From an uncultured Bacteroidales bacterium (GTDB taxonomy: Bacteria; Bacteroidota; Bacteroidia; Bacteroidales; F082): a stretch of DNA of 64,000 nucleotides. Positions 26,401-41,400 of the stretch are shown here, one piece after another. Below the pieces are notes generated by a model. That model made no database searches. It saw only the letters and a program-made list of their open reading frames with translations, and had not been told where the DNA came from. Numbering within the stretch: position 1 is the first letter of the stretch; the number at the start of each line of letters is the position of its first letter. The stretch is from contig CAJOIF010000001.1 of NCBI GenBank assembly GCA_905234765.1, forward strand, positions 186,001-250,000, in the 5' to 3' direction. The translations under genes were made by a program, and so were the position numbers.

Positions 26401-29400
26401 GTGGCAGTGCCGCCGATGGTGACCGAGGTGCTTCTCACCTCGCCCAAACGGTTGTGGTCGTAACCTGTGGTTGACGAATTGGGCTGACCCTTGCCGCCGC
26501 CAAAAACATGGCCGATATAAATCTGTTGTTCAGGTAATGTCGATGTACCCGTGCCGACGGTGCCGCCGCTCACGGTGACAGTGACATGGCCGTGGTTGGC
26601 GTCATCCACTGCGACACCGTTCACATTGACACCCGTCAAGGCTTGACGACCGCCGCCGAAGATGTTGCCTTTCAACTCGCCGCCTTCCATGGTAACCGTG
26701 ATGTTGCCAGCCACGCGGCCTGCGGTGAGGTTGGTCGTCTGATAGTCGCGGCCGCCACCGAAGATGTTGCCATCCCAGGAGGTGGTACCGTTGGTGCCGA
26801 TGGTGCCACTATTCAGTGTCACCGAAGCGTTGCCCAAAACGTGACCGTCGGAGCCGCCACCGAAGAGCGAGCCATCAACATGGCCAGAGGTAAGCCCAAC
26901 GGTGACCTGCGTGCTGTTGACGTTACCATAGTATTTGCGATACTCGTTCGGGTCGTTGCCTACACCCTTGCCACCGCCAAACACGTAGGCGTTCAAGCCG
27001 GTGCCGTCGAGCGGGCCGATAACAGCCGAGCCGCTGACATTGACCGTGGCCTTGCCGGTGGGCTGGTGCGTTATGGCGTCCTCAGCGGGTATCAAATCAC
27101 CACCCATCTCTGTCCACTGCCACTGGCCCACGCTGGCCATCTCACCACCGCCGAACACGTTGCCACGGATGGTACCGCCCGTGATGGTGACATAGGTATT
27201 GCGGTACACATGCCCCGCCAAACCGTTAATGGAGTCCATCTGATCGTCAGAAGGATTGGCTAAGTTCAAGTTAAGGTAGCTGTCCGAACCATAGCTACCG
27301 CCGAAGACACTGCCGAAGCTGTAGGTGTCGGTTTCGCCAGTGGGCATGTTAGTACTGGGATTCAAAATATCTGCTATCAGATTCGTCTGTCCAATGGTAC
27401 CGCTAGCAATAGTCACCCTAGCATCGCCCCACACGGCACCTTGCTCAGAACCGCCAAAGACAGAGCTGAGGATATGACCGCCTGATGCACCATCCGTCAT
27501 GCTAATGTTGACTTTCGTGGTGCGGCAGTGACCCTGTTCAGTGCCTACAACCCAATCATGACTATCGAGTTCTATTTCACCCTGACCGCCACCAAACACG
27601 TTACCCGTACGGGTATGGCCGATTCTTCTCCTATTGTTGATGGTTTCATATTGGGTATATTGGGGTAGCGTGGTTGCACCTTCCGCATACTCGAACTCTT
27701 TCTCCATTCCGATGGTCGGTGTGCCTGTGATGGTCACTTGAGTAAGGCCAGTATTTGTCGTATACCAGGAGGCGTAACTATTCCAATGGCCGACATTGGC
27801 CAATTGGCCGCCGCCAAAGACGGAACCATAAATGGTAGGACTCTCGCTGACGCTGACGACGGCATTGGCTGCACGACCCAAGTCATCCTCGCGGCGGCTC
27901 TGATAGCTACCGCGTCCACCGCCATAAACATTACCCGATTTTTCTCTACTCGCTAACATGGTCAAGCCGTTGTTGACGGGGTTGCCTATGATACCTCCAC
28001 TGACCTCAACCGTGGTCGTGCCGTGGCTGACGGAATCGTACACTCGGCTCGCTCCAGTACCACTGATAAAGGAGTCATAGTTGCCATCCACGCCCACGCC
28101 GACACAGGCCACATAGCCGCCGCCATAGAGGTTGCCCAAGACCTTGCCGTCCGACATCGTAATCTGGGCTGTGCCACCCACACGACCGGCAGGACAGTTG
28201 TAGGTTAATGCAGTTGTGGAAACGAACTTGGTCGGATCACCCCAACCGCCGCCAAACACGTGGCCGTCATAACCCGAGAAGCCCGTGCTGCCGATGATAG
28301 GTTTCTTGGCTGAGTTATCGGCCTTGACCAATACGCTGGCGTTGCCTATCACATGGCCTTGCTCAGCACCACCGAGGACGGAGCCATACACCTTGGCACC
28401 ATCGTTGACCGTCACTGAAGCGGTGTTCACGTTGGTCAAGGTATTGAAATTGTCGCGTGAGTCACCTTTACCTGCGCCGTAGAGGAAACCTGGGACAGGA
28501 TAAGACGTAATTTGGCTTGTGGAGCGCGGCACACCGACAGTGCCCTCCTTGATGGAGACAGTGGCCGTGCCGCCGTTCTTGCAGTAAAGCTCGCCCTCAT
28601 GCACATCGGAATGGAGTGCGGTGTAGGCAGCATCGGCAATGCCGAAGTCGCCCACATCAGCCAACTCGCTGCCACCATACACGCATGAAAGGATATGGCC
28701 GCCCGTAATAGTCACATTGGAGTTGCCGTACACCTTGCCCGACTCGGGGTTCCAATGGGACACATAGTTAGGATTTAATTCTGTACCTTCATTCTTGATA
28801 TAAGGCAGGAAGCCCGAGCCACCGCCAAACACGTTGCCGTACCAAGTCTTACCGTCGGTAGGTTTGTAGGTATCAACAGAGGCGCCACTGTTCTGGCCGT
28901 TGTAAATCGCCACAAGGTCGAAGGGACGAAGGGTGCTGGGGTCGTAATCCCAGTGGTAGGTGGGATTCAAACGTTTGCTTGCATTGGCATCATCGTCAAG
29001 ATTAACAGAAGAAGCATCGACAAACTCATCGTACGGGTCAAGATCGGCCGTGCCGCTGTTGCCTGCGCCGATTTGTCCACCCGCAATGGTCACGTCGGTG
29101 TCGAACATGACGTGGCCGCAGGCCGAACCGCCATACACCGAGCCTTTCACCCAAGGTTTGTTCGACGTCGCCGCATCGTTTTCGACGACCACTGAGGTGG
29201 AACCGCAGGTGGCCATGAGGTCGAGCAGGTACCTGTTGTAATGATCGCCGTTGATAATGACATCGATGTCTTGACTGCCGTATGTCGCGGGGTCGGCAGA
29301 GAGGCCTTTACCACCGCCGAACACGTTGCCGACGGGGTTGGTTGCCGGCAGGAAAGTACCTGGTTTCAGCGCATAGCTCATCACCATCCTCTTCACACCA

Positions 29401-32400
29401 ATGCGACCACCCTTGATGGTGACATTGGTGTTGCCGGTGCCATCCAGCAGGGTGAGGTCGGAAATCACGTTACCAGTCAAAGTCCAAGTGTAATGGCCCA
29501 CTGTGCCCACCTCGCCGCCGCCATAGACGGTGTTGAGGACGTAAGTGGGAACACTGGTGGCCTGCGAGATTTCCACATTGGTATTCTTCACCAAGGCGAT
29601 GAGCAGTGCCGATGCTGCGGGGCGCCCAGGAGCGCCCACTATGCTGCCCTTGCCACCGCCATACACTTCGCCGATAGGTCTGTCGAGGTAGGAGGTCACG
29701 AGAGGCTTGTAGCCCACGGTGCCGCCTTTCACCTTGACGGTGGTCTGGCCGTGGATGTCGGAGCCGTTATCGTCACGCATCGTCATGCCGTCCAAGCCGG
29801 TGCCCGTCGTGGCGTGACGGCCGCCGCCGAAGATGGCGCCATAGACACAGCCGTTGTTCATCTCGATTTCGGTGTTGCCCGCCACACGGCCTGCGCCGTA
29901 GTTCAGCTTGAGGAAGTTACGTCCGCTGCCGAAGATGTTGCCGCCCCAGCCGGTGATGGTATTTCCTGTGGCATCATAAGTGCCGATAAGACCGCCATTG
30001 AGGACGACCTTGGTGTCGCCCAGCACGTGGCCGTCGGAGCCGCCGCCATAAACCGAGCCGTAGATACGGCCGTCGGTGGTTGAACTCCAAAGCGCCTCGG
30101 GGTCATCTGCCTCGTGGTTCATACCACTGTATGTAAGATCGACCGTGACCTCCGTGCTGTTGACGTTACAGTAGGCGTTGCGGAGATAATCAGGGTCGTT
30201 GCCGATGCCCTTGCCGCCGCCAAACACGTAGGCGTTCAGGCCGGTGCCGTCCATGGGGCCGATGATGGCCGTGCCGCCGACGTTCACCGTGGCCTCGCCC
30301 GTGTTGGCCACAGGCGCGAAGTCGATAACGGCAGAAGTCGGGTTTGTTGGGTCTGCATGGACTGCCGTCCAACGTCCCGTGCTGGCCATGTTGCCGCCGC
30401 CGAACACGTTGCCATAAATCTGGCCGCCCGTGATATCGACGCGGGTGTTGCCATAGACGCGGCCCGCGATGACATTGGCCACAAGGCTTGGATCCACCGA
30501 GATGGAGTCGCTAACCTGTGAGATGATTTGAATGCTGTCCACACCATAGCCGCCGCCAAACACGTTGCCGAAGCTGTAGGTGCCAGTGGTGCCAGTGAAT
30601 TGATAACCGCCAGTACCATTAGGTTCTACTTCACGCGAAACCAGGTTTTCCTTTCCGATGGTGCCGCCTTCAATCTTGACGCGGGTGTTGCCAGCCAACG
30701 TGCCTTGCTCGGCACCGCCAAAAACAGAACTCATGATGGTAGGAGTGTCCTTGATATGCACATAGGCATCCTTCGAACGGCCCATCGACACCCATGAAGT
30801 GCTAGTGGTCACCGCCGCATCGCCTTGGCTGCCGCCAAAGATGTTGCCCGAACAGGTGTGGAACAACCTCGCCATATTATTGATGGTATCCATGACAGTC
30901 CAGTCGGTCGGGTTGGCCATATAGCCCTCAGAGAATTCCAATGAGGTTCCGATGGTTGCCGTGCCGCCGATGGTCACGCTGGTGACACCGGATTTGTCGT
31001 AGAACTTTTGTTTGCCGTCCACGGGTCTCCAATAGCCCACGCCGGCCATCTCGCCGCCACCGAACACGGAGCAGTAAATGGTAGGACTGCCCGAAACGGT
31101 GATTTTGGCGTTGGCCACACGTCCGGCCAACACATCCGAATAGTTCTCAATGTCGCCCTGGCCGCTGCCGAAGATGTCGCCGATGCTGTAGTCGCTGTTC
31201 AACAAGGCACGGCCCAGCGCATCAGTGCCGCCGACACCGATGGTGCCGCCGCTGACTTCAATTTCGGCCAGACCGTGGTAGTTGAGGGAGTCATACACTG
31301 TGGTAGAGCCTGACAGCAGATACGGATCGCCGTTCGCATCCACGCCGGTGAGGGCAAGTTTGCCGCCGCCGTAGAGGCTGCTCATAGCAGTGCCTGCCGA
31401 CATCGTTATCTTGGTATTGCCGCCCACACGTCCGGCGGTATGGCTGCCGTCAGTGCCCCAGCCGCCGCCAAACACATTGCCGTCATAGCCCGAGAAGCCC
31501 GTGCTGCCGATGACAGTGGTACGAATATCTTCATTGATGCTCACCGTGGCATTATGCACCACATGGCCCATCTCGGCACCGCCAAACACAGAACCATAGA
31601 TGATGCCGCCCTTGATTTGCACATTGGTGGCATCCACGTTGGTATTGTCATCGAAAACATCTCTCGGGTCGCCGGCACCGCCGCCGAAGACGTAGCTGGT
31701 GGTGGGTTGCAACGCAATTTGTTCGGGGGTGCGCGGCACACCGATGGTGCCGCCTTTTATCGTGACGGTGGCCGTGCCGCCCACGTTGGTCGACTCGTTG
31801 GCGCCATACACGTTGTTGAGGATATGGCCACCCTCGATGATCACCTCAGTGTTGCCCCATACCTTACCCGAAAGCGGGTTCCAGTGGGATTCAAAATTGC
31901 CTGCCGTAGTTCCCGTGACGTAGGGGAACCAGCCCGAGCCGCCGCCAAACACATTGCCGAACCACGACCTACCGTCGGAAGGAACGTAACCATACTCAGA
32001 ATGCTCGATATCATACTGGTTTCTAATTTTAGCAGGGTCGAAAGGATTGTAAACCGTAGTTCCGCTACCATCGTCAACACCATAAGCCCAGTGGTATGTT
32101 CCGTTTAAGGTGTTATTAGTGGGTGTGGTGGTGACAGGAGTCGTTGCCGGGTTGATAAACTGGTTGGTAGAGCCACCCGTGCCGTCGGTGTAAAGCACAT
32201 CGTTCGTGCCATCATCGCCAGCGCCGATTTGTCCGCCGCTGATGGTCACCTTGGTGTTGCCCCTCACGTGGCCGCTTTCGGAGCCGCCAAACACGGAGGC
32301 TTTCACCCAACCACCACTGACTTTCACTTCGGTGCTTTGCACCGTGGCGATGAGGTCGACAAGTCTGGTTTTGATGAGGGGGCTGGCGCTTTCTTGAATT

Positions 32401-35400
32401 TCCACATAGGATTCCGGATTGTCCGACCAGCCTTCACCACCGCCATACACGTAGCCGAGGTCGTCGTTGTACATGGAATACCAGTTTGTAGGATCTTCAG
32501 GATGCGCAAGCTGGTATCGCATCTGCGACCTGTCGCCGCCGATGGTGCCGCCGCTGACGGTGACCTTAGTTGCGCCCGTGCCGTTTGCAACCGCGATATT
32601 GGTGATTTTTTCAGGATGCTCGGTATCGTCATGGGACAGGGTGTACTTGCCCACGCTGGCCAACTCGCCGCCGCCCAACACGATGCCATAGACATGAGTG
32701 TTGTTGCCCAAGTCGTTTGAGATTTCCACCTCAGTGTTCTTGGTCAGGCCCAAGAGCAAGGCCGGTTCCGCCTTAGAATAATCACCAGGATGGTAATAAT
32801 CAAGGTAGCCCTTGCCGCCGCCATAGATGTTACCCATACTGAAATCGGTAAAGTTCACGATTTCAGTCGCGTTGCCCACCGTGCCGCCCTTCACCAAGAC
32901 TTTGGTGTTGCCGTAGGTCTTGGCTTCGTTCACTGCAGGTGTTGTGGGGTCGTCTGGGATGTCGTCCATCATGACACCGTTCTCGTCAACACCAGTGAGG
33001 GCGAGACGACCGCCGCCATAGATGTTGCCCAAAACGGTGCCGTTTCTCATATCAATCTTGGTGTTGCCTTCCACTCGGCCAGCGATAAAGCTACTTTCAG
33101 TGCCTTTACCACCGCCATAGATGTTACCGTCCTCACCACTCTTGCCATTGGTGCCGATGGTACCGCTGAACACATTCACGCAGGTATTACCCACAATAGG
33201 ACCCAACTCACCGCCACCATACATATCTTTATTGACATTGGCAACGTAATCTGTTGTACTCCATGAAGTACCTGTCCAGCCTGGAGTATGTTTAATGATG
33301 GTGTCATAGAGTTTATCCATAAGATCACCTTCTGTGCCATACACTCCCAAGTCTGCATAGTAGCCCATATTGACCTTAGGACTGGCTGTAACGGTAGCCA
33401 ATTCACCCTTGCCGCCGCCAAACACATCGCCTTGCACCGTGCCGTGGATGATGTTGATTTCGGGCGAGATAAACTCTGTACCTGGCGTGGTGATGGGCGT
33501 ATAGGCAGTGTTGCGGCTCGCGCCATACAGATTCTCCAAGTCAAGGTTACAGGTGGTGCCTGCGTTAAACACATTGACCTGGATCTTGCCCTCGATGTTG
33601 CCGTTGGCATCGCTGCCGCCGAATGCCGCCTCATTGATGGTGCCACCAAAGATGTTGAGGGTGACATTGCCGCCGTGGCCGCGAAGGTCATTCCCTGCGT
33701 CGTATTCGGCTTGCATATATTGATACACCCTATACATCTCACTTGTCGGTTCGCCCCACGCTGATGGATCTGGTATTGTACTGGGGAACCGCTTGATGTC
33801 GGCAGGTATTGCCGGAACAGCCGGTTGATAATTTGGGTCGCCAGGCTCACCTACTGCAGCTTGGGCCGCTTGTCCCATTGAGCCGGCAAAGAGGTTGTTG
33901 TAGGTAGCACCAAAGATGTTGACGATCACATCGCCATAGATGTTGGCTAAGCGGGTGCCGCCATAGAAGTTGCCATATATGGCATTGCAACACTCAACCG
34001 TAGCGACCACGTCGCCGAGCACCAAGGCAGCATTGCCGCCGCTGAACACGTCTTCGATATACAAGGGGCAGCTGCCTCCTTGGTTGATATTCAAGTTGAT
34101 TTCGTCAATGACGCCGTTGCTGTTGCTGCCGCCAAACACTTGGTTGATGAGGCCTCCATTAATTTCCGTGTTGGCCGTGCCATGAATGTCGGACGCCACC
34201 AGCTCGCCGTTGCTGCCTCCGAAGATGCGGTAGAAGCGGCCACCGTCAATGGTGACCTCGGTATCGATGTTGACGTCTGTCGTGCCCACGTGTGCAGCAT
34301 TGCAGCCGCCATACACGTCACGAATGGTGTTTTCGTTGCATCGCCACACGTGCACCGTGGCTTTCTTTCCCGCAACGGGAGTGTAGTCAGCCTGGTTACT
34401 GCCACCATACACAGCCTGAATGGCGAAATTCTCTTCCCCGTAAGGCTGTATGGCCAACCATGCCAAGATTTGCTCTTCTGTCAAACCAGGAGGTATTGTG
34501 GGACATTTGTCGTCGTCGGTATGCGCCGTCTGATACACATTCACCTCAACATTGCCCAAAGGTGTACCAGCGAGGTTGTTGGCACCATAGACGGAGCCTT
34601 TGAAGGTGGCGTTGCCAGTGTAAACGTCAGTGCGGGTGCTGTGCGAGCCAATGTTTACAAGGACATTGCCGCCTACATAGGCGAAAGAAGCTCCACCATA
34701 CACATCTCCCTTGATAGTGCCGCCAAGCACATCGACATAAACGTCGCCATACACACGACCTGCCAACAAATCAGATCGAACATTGGTGGAGTCGTTGGTG
34801 TGTGTGACATTGTCGTCATCGTCATCGGAGCCGTAGCCTGCACCATGCACATAACCGAAATAATATGGATTAGTTGCTCCGCTGCCTTGGTTCACTAAAG
34901 TGCCGATGGCGGTGGGATGGTTGTCAGGATCCGTCTCTTTAATAACGACTCGAGTGTCGCCTGTAACCGTGCCTTGTTCCGAACCACCAAAGACACCACT
35001 CATGATGGTGCCGCCATTGATGGTGACTGTGGCCGTCTTCGAACTGCCCATCGAGACCCAAGCAGGTTTCGTAATGTCAATATCACCCTGGCTTCCACCG
35101 AATACGTTACCCGTACAGGTATGGAGCAGTTTGCCGTCCTCGTCGTAAATGGTCCACTCACCAGGGTTATTACTTTCAGTATAGGCCAATTCACCAACAC
35201 TGCCGATGGAACCACCGTTGATGGTAACGGTAGTTTCGCCTTGACCAGAATAGAATTTGTTGCTGCTATTCCTATAGCCGACACCTGCCATCTCACCGCC
35301 ACCGAACACACTACCATAGATAGTGGGACTGCCGGATACCGTGATTTGGGCATTAGCGACACGACCGGCCAATGCATCTTCATAGTTGTCCACATCACCG

Positions 35401-38400
35401 CGGCCAGCACCAAAAATGTCGCCCACGCTGAAGTCGCTCTCCAACAAAGTTGCTGTAATACTGTTACCTATCGAACCACCACTGACCTCAATGATGGCCT
35501 TACCGTGGTTGTTCTGGTCGCTGGTATAAGGATCGCCGTTTTCTTTCACACCAGTAAGGGCGACACGACCGCCGCCGTAGATGGTGCCCATGAGAGTGCC
35601 TCCATCCATGGTAATGTTGGTGTTGCCACCCACACGACCGCAGTGCTTGAAGACCTCAAACTTGCCAGTAGTGGTATTGACATCACCACTACCCTCGCCA
35701 CCGCCAAACACACAGCCGTCCCAAGAAGAGACGCCCAAAGTGCCGATAGTAGCACCGGTGTGGATGTCAATGTCAGTGCTGCCCAAGACATGGGCATCAC
35801 CAGCGCCACCAAAGACAGAGCCGTAGATACGACCACCAGAAACGTCAATGCTGGTCGTATTGACATTGCAATAGAGTTGGTAGTCTCCATCAGGATCATC
35901 ACCTTCACCCTTACCGCCACCGAACACATGGCCGACATCGGTACGCGAAGGATCATTATGATTGTAATAGGCTGGCACAGTAGCATACGTTGAATTCGTT
36001 TCACTGTAGTCGTTTGCATCGCCAATGGTGCCACCCTCAATGGAGATGGTAGTCGTGCCACCACTCGTGCAGCTGAGGACACCTTCTGAAACGGTGTAAG
36101 TACCTACCGAAGCCAACTCGCCGCCACCGTACATTGAGCCTTTGACAGTACCCGTACTGCTGAGGGTCAATTGCGTGTTGTTCTTGACAAGTCCTGCCCA
36201 CTGAGCGGGGTTCACCACTGTTGTTGTTGCAGTAGAGGAGCCAGTGAGGACATAGAGGTTGCCATTGTGAGCAGCATCAATAATGTCGCTACCATGGCCG
36301 CCACCGAACACGTCGCGCATGATGGTGCCGCCTTCAATGGAAATGACGGCATCCTCATAGACCGTACCCAACTCGCCGCCGCCATACACACTGCCCTTGA
36401 TGGTACCGTTGGTGATGGTCAAATTGGTCTTCTTCACTTTCGCCAAGTTCGGCCATTGCGTGTTGAGGGTTGTTCCATCGATTTGCTCAAGACGACCCAT
36501 GCCGCCGGCAAACACATTGCCACCCTTATTCTCAATCGGACCCGTATAGTCGTTGCCGATGGTGCCGCCACTGATGGTCATGGTGATGTGACCGTGAGTG
36601 TCGGTTGAGCTTCCATCAGGAATCAGCTGACCGTATGTGGGGTTGTGAATCATGGTGCCCGGGTTAGAGGGGTCATCAATTTCAGCAGGCACAAGATAGG
36701 TACCCACCGAGGCCAGACGGCCGCCGCCATAGATGGAGCCGAGCATGGTGCCACCACCGATGGTCATCGTGACATTGCCCTTCACCACGCCTGCGGTGAG
36801 TGCATTGCCGTTGTAACCACGACCGCCACCAAACACGTTGCCATCCACGTAGGAATAGCCCAAGGTGCCGATGAGGGTCTCCTTACCTGCATCTTGACCA
36901 ATGTTGACTTCAGCATCGCCGAAAACGTGACCATCCTCGCCGCCACCGAAGACGGAACCGAAGATGGTGCCGCCCGTGACGCTAACCACCGTACTAGCCA
37001 CGTTAGTCCATGTGTTGAACATGACACGCTCATCGCCCGTGCCTGCACCGAAGAGGTAGCAAGTGACGGGGTGTGAGTGGATTTGGTCGTAAGTGCGCGG
37101 CACACCGATGGTGCCACCCTTCATTTCAACCGTACACGTGCCCATGACGTCGGTGGTCTCATTACCGCCATAGACGGAAGTGAGGATGTGGCCGCCCGTG
37201 ATTTCAACATGGGTGTCGCCCCATACACGTCCCGCCGAACGACGCCAAACGCCAGGCTTGATAGGATAGTAACCCGAGCCGCCGCCAAACACGTTGCCGA
37301 AGAAGGAGTGGCCGTTCGAACCCTGAGTGGAACCACCTTGAGCATCGTATCCAGTGGTACCAGCGTAGATGTCGTACACAGCATAAGGGGCCTGATATGG
37401 GAATGCGTCGCACTCGTGGAAAGGATTGGAATAGGTTGTGCCTATTGTACCTGCATTGACGGCGTCTATGGCATCAGCCCACTGCGCATCGGTATAAGCG
37501 GGATCCCAATTATTTCCACCCCTATATCCTGTACCAATCTGGCCAGCCATAATCTTCACATGGGTATTGCCCAACACCAGACCGTTCTCGCAGCCACCAT
37601 AGACGGAGGCCGTGATGACAGGTGCCGTTTCACCGGTTTGACTGATTTCCAAATAAGTACTGCCCACGATACCCAGCAGGTTGGCTTTGGGGTTTTGTCC
37701 ACCAGTGGTGTCAACCAAGGCACCACAGCCGCCAGCGAACACGTAGCCATAAACATTATCATCGGGACTACTGGAAGGAGTAGGCATTTTCTCTCCACCT
37801 TCCTGACCCACTCGACCGCCTTTGATATACACCGATGCCAAGCCGGTATTTTCCGTGCAGCCCTTGGGTTCTCCCAAGACATGGCCTGCATTGGCAGGAA
37901 GCAGGAGTTCTTCGGCAGTGTAATAAGGCAAATTGGGGTCGGAACTCGTTGGGTTTGCGGGATCGATATAGGTTCCCACATTGCCCAGCTCGCCGCCGCC
38001 ATAAACGCTACCTATCACATGGCCACCCGTCATGTCGACGGTTGAATTGCCCAGCACCAAAGCTGCCTTTTCGTCAGTCAAAACGCCCTTGCCGGCGCCG
38101 TAAACGTTGTTATCTGCCGTACCGCCGTCAACGTAAGCGAAAGAGTTGCTCTTCACCTGCCCGATCTCGCCGCCGCCATACAAAGTGCCGCGGATATGGC
38201 CTCCCGTGTAGAGGTGCGCTTCTGAAGCCTTTGCGGAGGCATATCTGCCGATGTTATCGGTGGTAGCAATGTCAAGGTTACCGCGTCCTGCGCCAAACAC
38301 GTCGCCGCCATAGAGATATTCGTTGGTTTCTCCTTCAAACACTATGGTACCGATGGTGCCGCCATAAACGTTCACTTGACAGCGTGAAGTGCCAGGATTA

Positions 38401-41400
38401 TAGGTTGAATTGGCTACTGGAGGCGGGCCCACGGAAGCCATGGAACCACCGCCATACACGTTGCGGTAGATGGTGCCGCCGTTGACGGTCACCGTGGTGT
38501 TGAGGGTGACCGAACCAGCCGAGCTGCAATACTCGCCTGCATGTGGTAGGCCTGATGCAATCTTGTCGATACCACGACCTGCGCCATAGACGTTGCCGCG
38601 ATACAACCATTCATCCGTGGTGGAGTATGCTTCGGCAACGCATTCCACACCAATGGTGCCCTTGTTGACGGTGACATCGGTGTGCCAACGCACGTGGCCG
38701 TCTTCGCCGCCGCCAAACACCGAGCCTTTAACCGCAGGAGTGGTAGCAACTGTGGCGTCGCCAATGGTGACCTCTGTCTTGTTGGCATAACCAAGGAAGA
38801 AGTCGCGGCTATAATCGTAGCGCGCAGAACCTGGTTTCTGATCGACAGTCGGATAGACCACACCTTTCGACGAGCCGTACACAGAGCCGTTGTTGATATT
38901 GTACTGGTCATGATAGCCGTTGGTACCGATGGTGCCGCCTTTGATGGTGACAACGCATCTACCAGCGTGATCAGTAAGACTGTAAGCAGGGCCGCCAGAA
39001 GCTTGGGAGGTCATTTCGCCATAGCCAATATAGTTACCCTTGCCTACCGAAGCATACTCGCCGCCGCCGAACACATTGTGCTGGACGACACCATTGTTCA
39101 TGGTAACCTCGGTGTTGCCGAACACTTTGCCAGCGGTGATGCTGTGGACTTGGGTGAGGTAATAGGTCTCTGCCGATCCGTCCCAGGACTTCAGGTAGTC
39201 CCAATAGGTATCCTTACCCTTGCCGCCGCCAAACACCGTGCCTCCAATGAGGCCATCGTCGATGGTGACTTGGGTATTTTCATACACGTGACCGTTCTCG
39301 CCACCGCCGAACACTGAATTGACGATGAAATTGCCGCCGGCAGTAGGAGTTGTTGCCGGATTGGAATAGTTAATACTGACAACACTCTCTTTCACATTGG
39401 CATACTTGACGAAATAATAGCGATCGCCAACCATACCTCTTGAACCGCCAAACACATCGCCACTGTTGCCGAGAGCATAGAGGTTATCCCAATCATCATC
39501 ACAATAAGTGCCAATGTGACCGCCAGTGACGGTGACTTCGGTTTTACCTGTCGTCACAGCAGCGTGATTCGCATCATAAATATCGGAATATTCGAATTCA
39601 TAAGGCCAACTGAGCGCAAAGGTAGTAGCAGGGTCTTCATGTGGCTCTCCAACCGAATACAGACCCACCGAGGCCATGGCGCCGCCGCCATACACGCTGC
39701 GGCTGATGTAACCGCCATAGATGTTGACCTTGGTGTTGCCTTGCGTGATGCCAGCCAAGGGGTTGTATTTTCCTATTTTGATAGGATCCGTGGTTCCAGG
39801 ATACGTGGCAGGGGTAGGGGGTTCAGTTCCCGGAACCTTGAGAGTCTCCCAACCATATTCATCGGTACCGCAACCTGCGCCATACACGTTGCCACGATAC
39901 GGGAACTTCGTGGTCTTCCACGTTGCGTCATACGTTGGTGATGAGGGGTTTGCATAACTCTTGTATTCGTCAAGGTCGCAGCCGATGGTGCCGGCGAAGA
40001 CATTCACCACAGATTCCAAATAGACGTGGCCGTTCTCGCCCGAGCCATAGACCGAGCCTTTGATTTTGGCATCGCCGGAAATACCAGAGACAACCCCAGT
40101 TGTTTGATTGACCGTGCCCGTACCAATATTGACCTCAGAATAAGCCACATACGTCACGTAATCGAGGAAATTGCCAGGTTCAGCGATTTGACCACGGCCT
40201 GAACCGAACACCATGCCGTTGTTGTTGCCGTCGGTACCGATTTCGCCGCCCGTGATGGTGACTTTGGCGTGACCGCCTCCAATATAGGGGTATTCGGGAT
40301 TCACCAAGTTGGAAGCGTTGTAGGTGCCCACCGAGGCGATGGCGCCGCCACCGTACACGTTGTGCAAAACCTTGCCGCCCGTGATTTCCACCTCGGTATC
40401 GCCGAACACGCGGCCTGAGGTGATGCTCAGATGCTTGACGGGAACTGGAGTACCGCCGCCGGAGGGCGTTTCCATCATCGTATAGCGTGCCGTGCCGCCG
40501 CCGCCGCCGTACACGTTGCTGTGCCATGCGCCGAGGCCCGCAGTGCCGATATAGGTAGTATTCGGTGTTGTCTCCTTAATGAGGACTTTGGTGTTGCCCT
40601 GCACGTGGCCATTGGCCGATCCACCATACACGGAGCTCTTGATGACCGCGCCGTCGATGGTGACGTGGGTGTGGCCCACGTAGGCCAAATCAATGGCCTG
40701 ATGGATAGGCAAGAGAGGCTCGCCCTCTTCCCGTACTCTGCCCACCACGCCACGACCGCCTCCATACACTTCGCCGTTGTTGTAGCTGTTGGTGCCAATC
40801 TGTCCACCCGTGATGGTGACGAAGCAGTGACCCGTATCCTTTTCGTCTTTCTGGACAATGCCAGTGATGGCATGTGGATTGTTTGTGTCTGTACGTTGGA
40901 AGGTGCCCACCGAAGCGATGGTACCGCCGCCATACACCTTATTATATACAGTGCCGCCTTGGATTTGGACGGTAGCATTGCCATACACGTCACCGGAGGT
41001 ATAGCTGTATTGTTGCACAGGTGGTTCTTGTCCGAGGAGCCACGGGACGAAATCGGTGCCCTTGCCGCCACCGAACACGTTGCCACGGAAGACACGACGG
41101 CCTACGCCGTAGTCGTCTTCGTAGAGTTCATTGACGCCGCCCTGAATCAAAGCACCTGCATACTTAGACCCCTCAGGTACAGTATAAGGATAAGCATAAT
41201 CGCCAGTACCGCCGAGCAGTGGAATGCCGCCGATGACGGCACTGCCCTGAATGAGGACGCTGGTACCTTTCTGCACGTGGCCATTCTCGCTACCGCCAAA
41301 CACGTTGCCCGCCACAGTGACGTTGCCTCGGATGATGACCTCGGTGGTGTCGACAAAGGAAAGCTCTTTCACCTCGTCACCCGAAAGACCTTGGCTTCCA

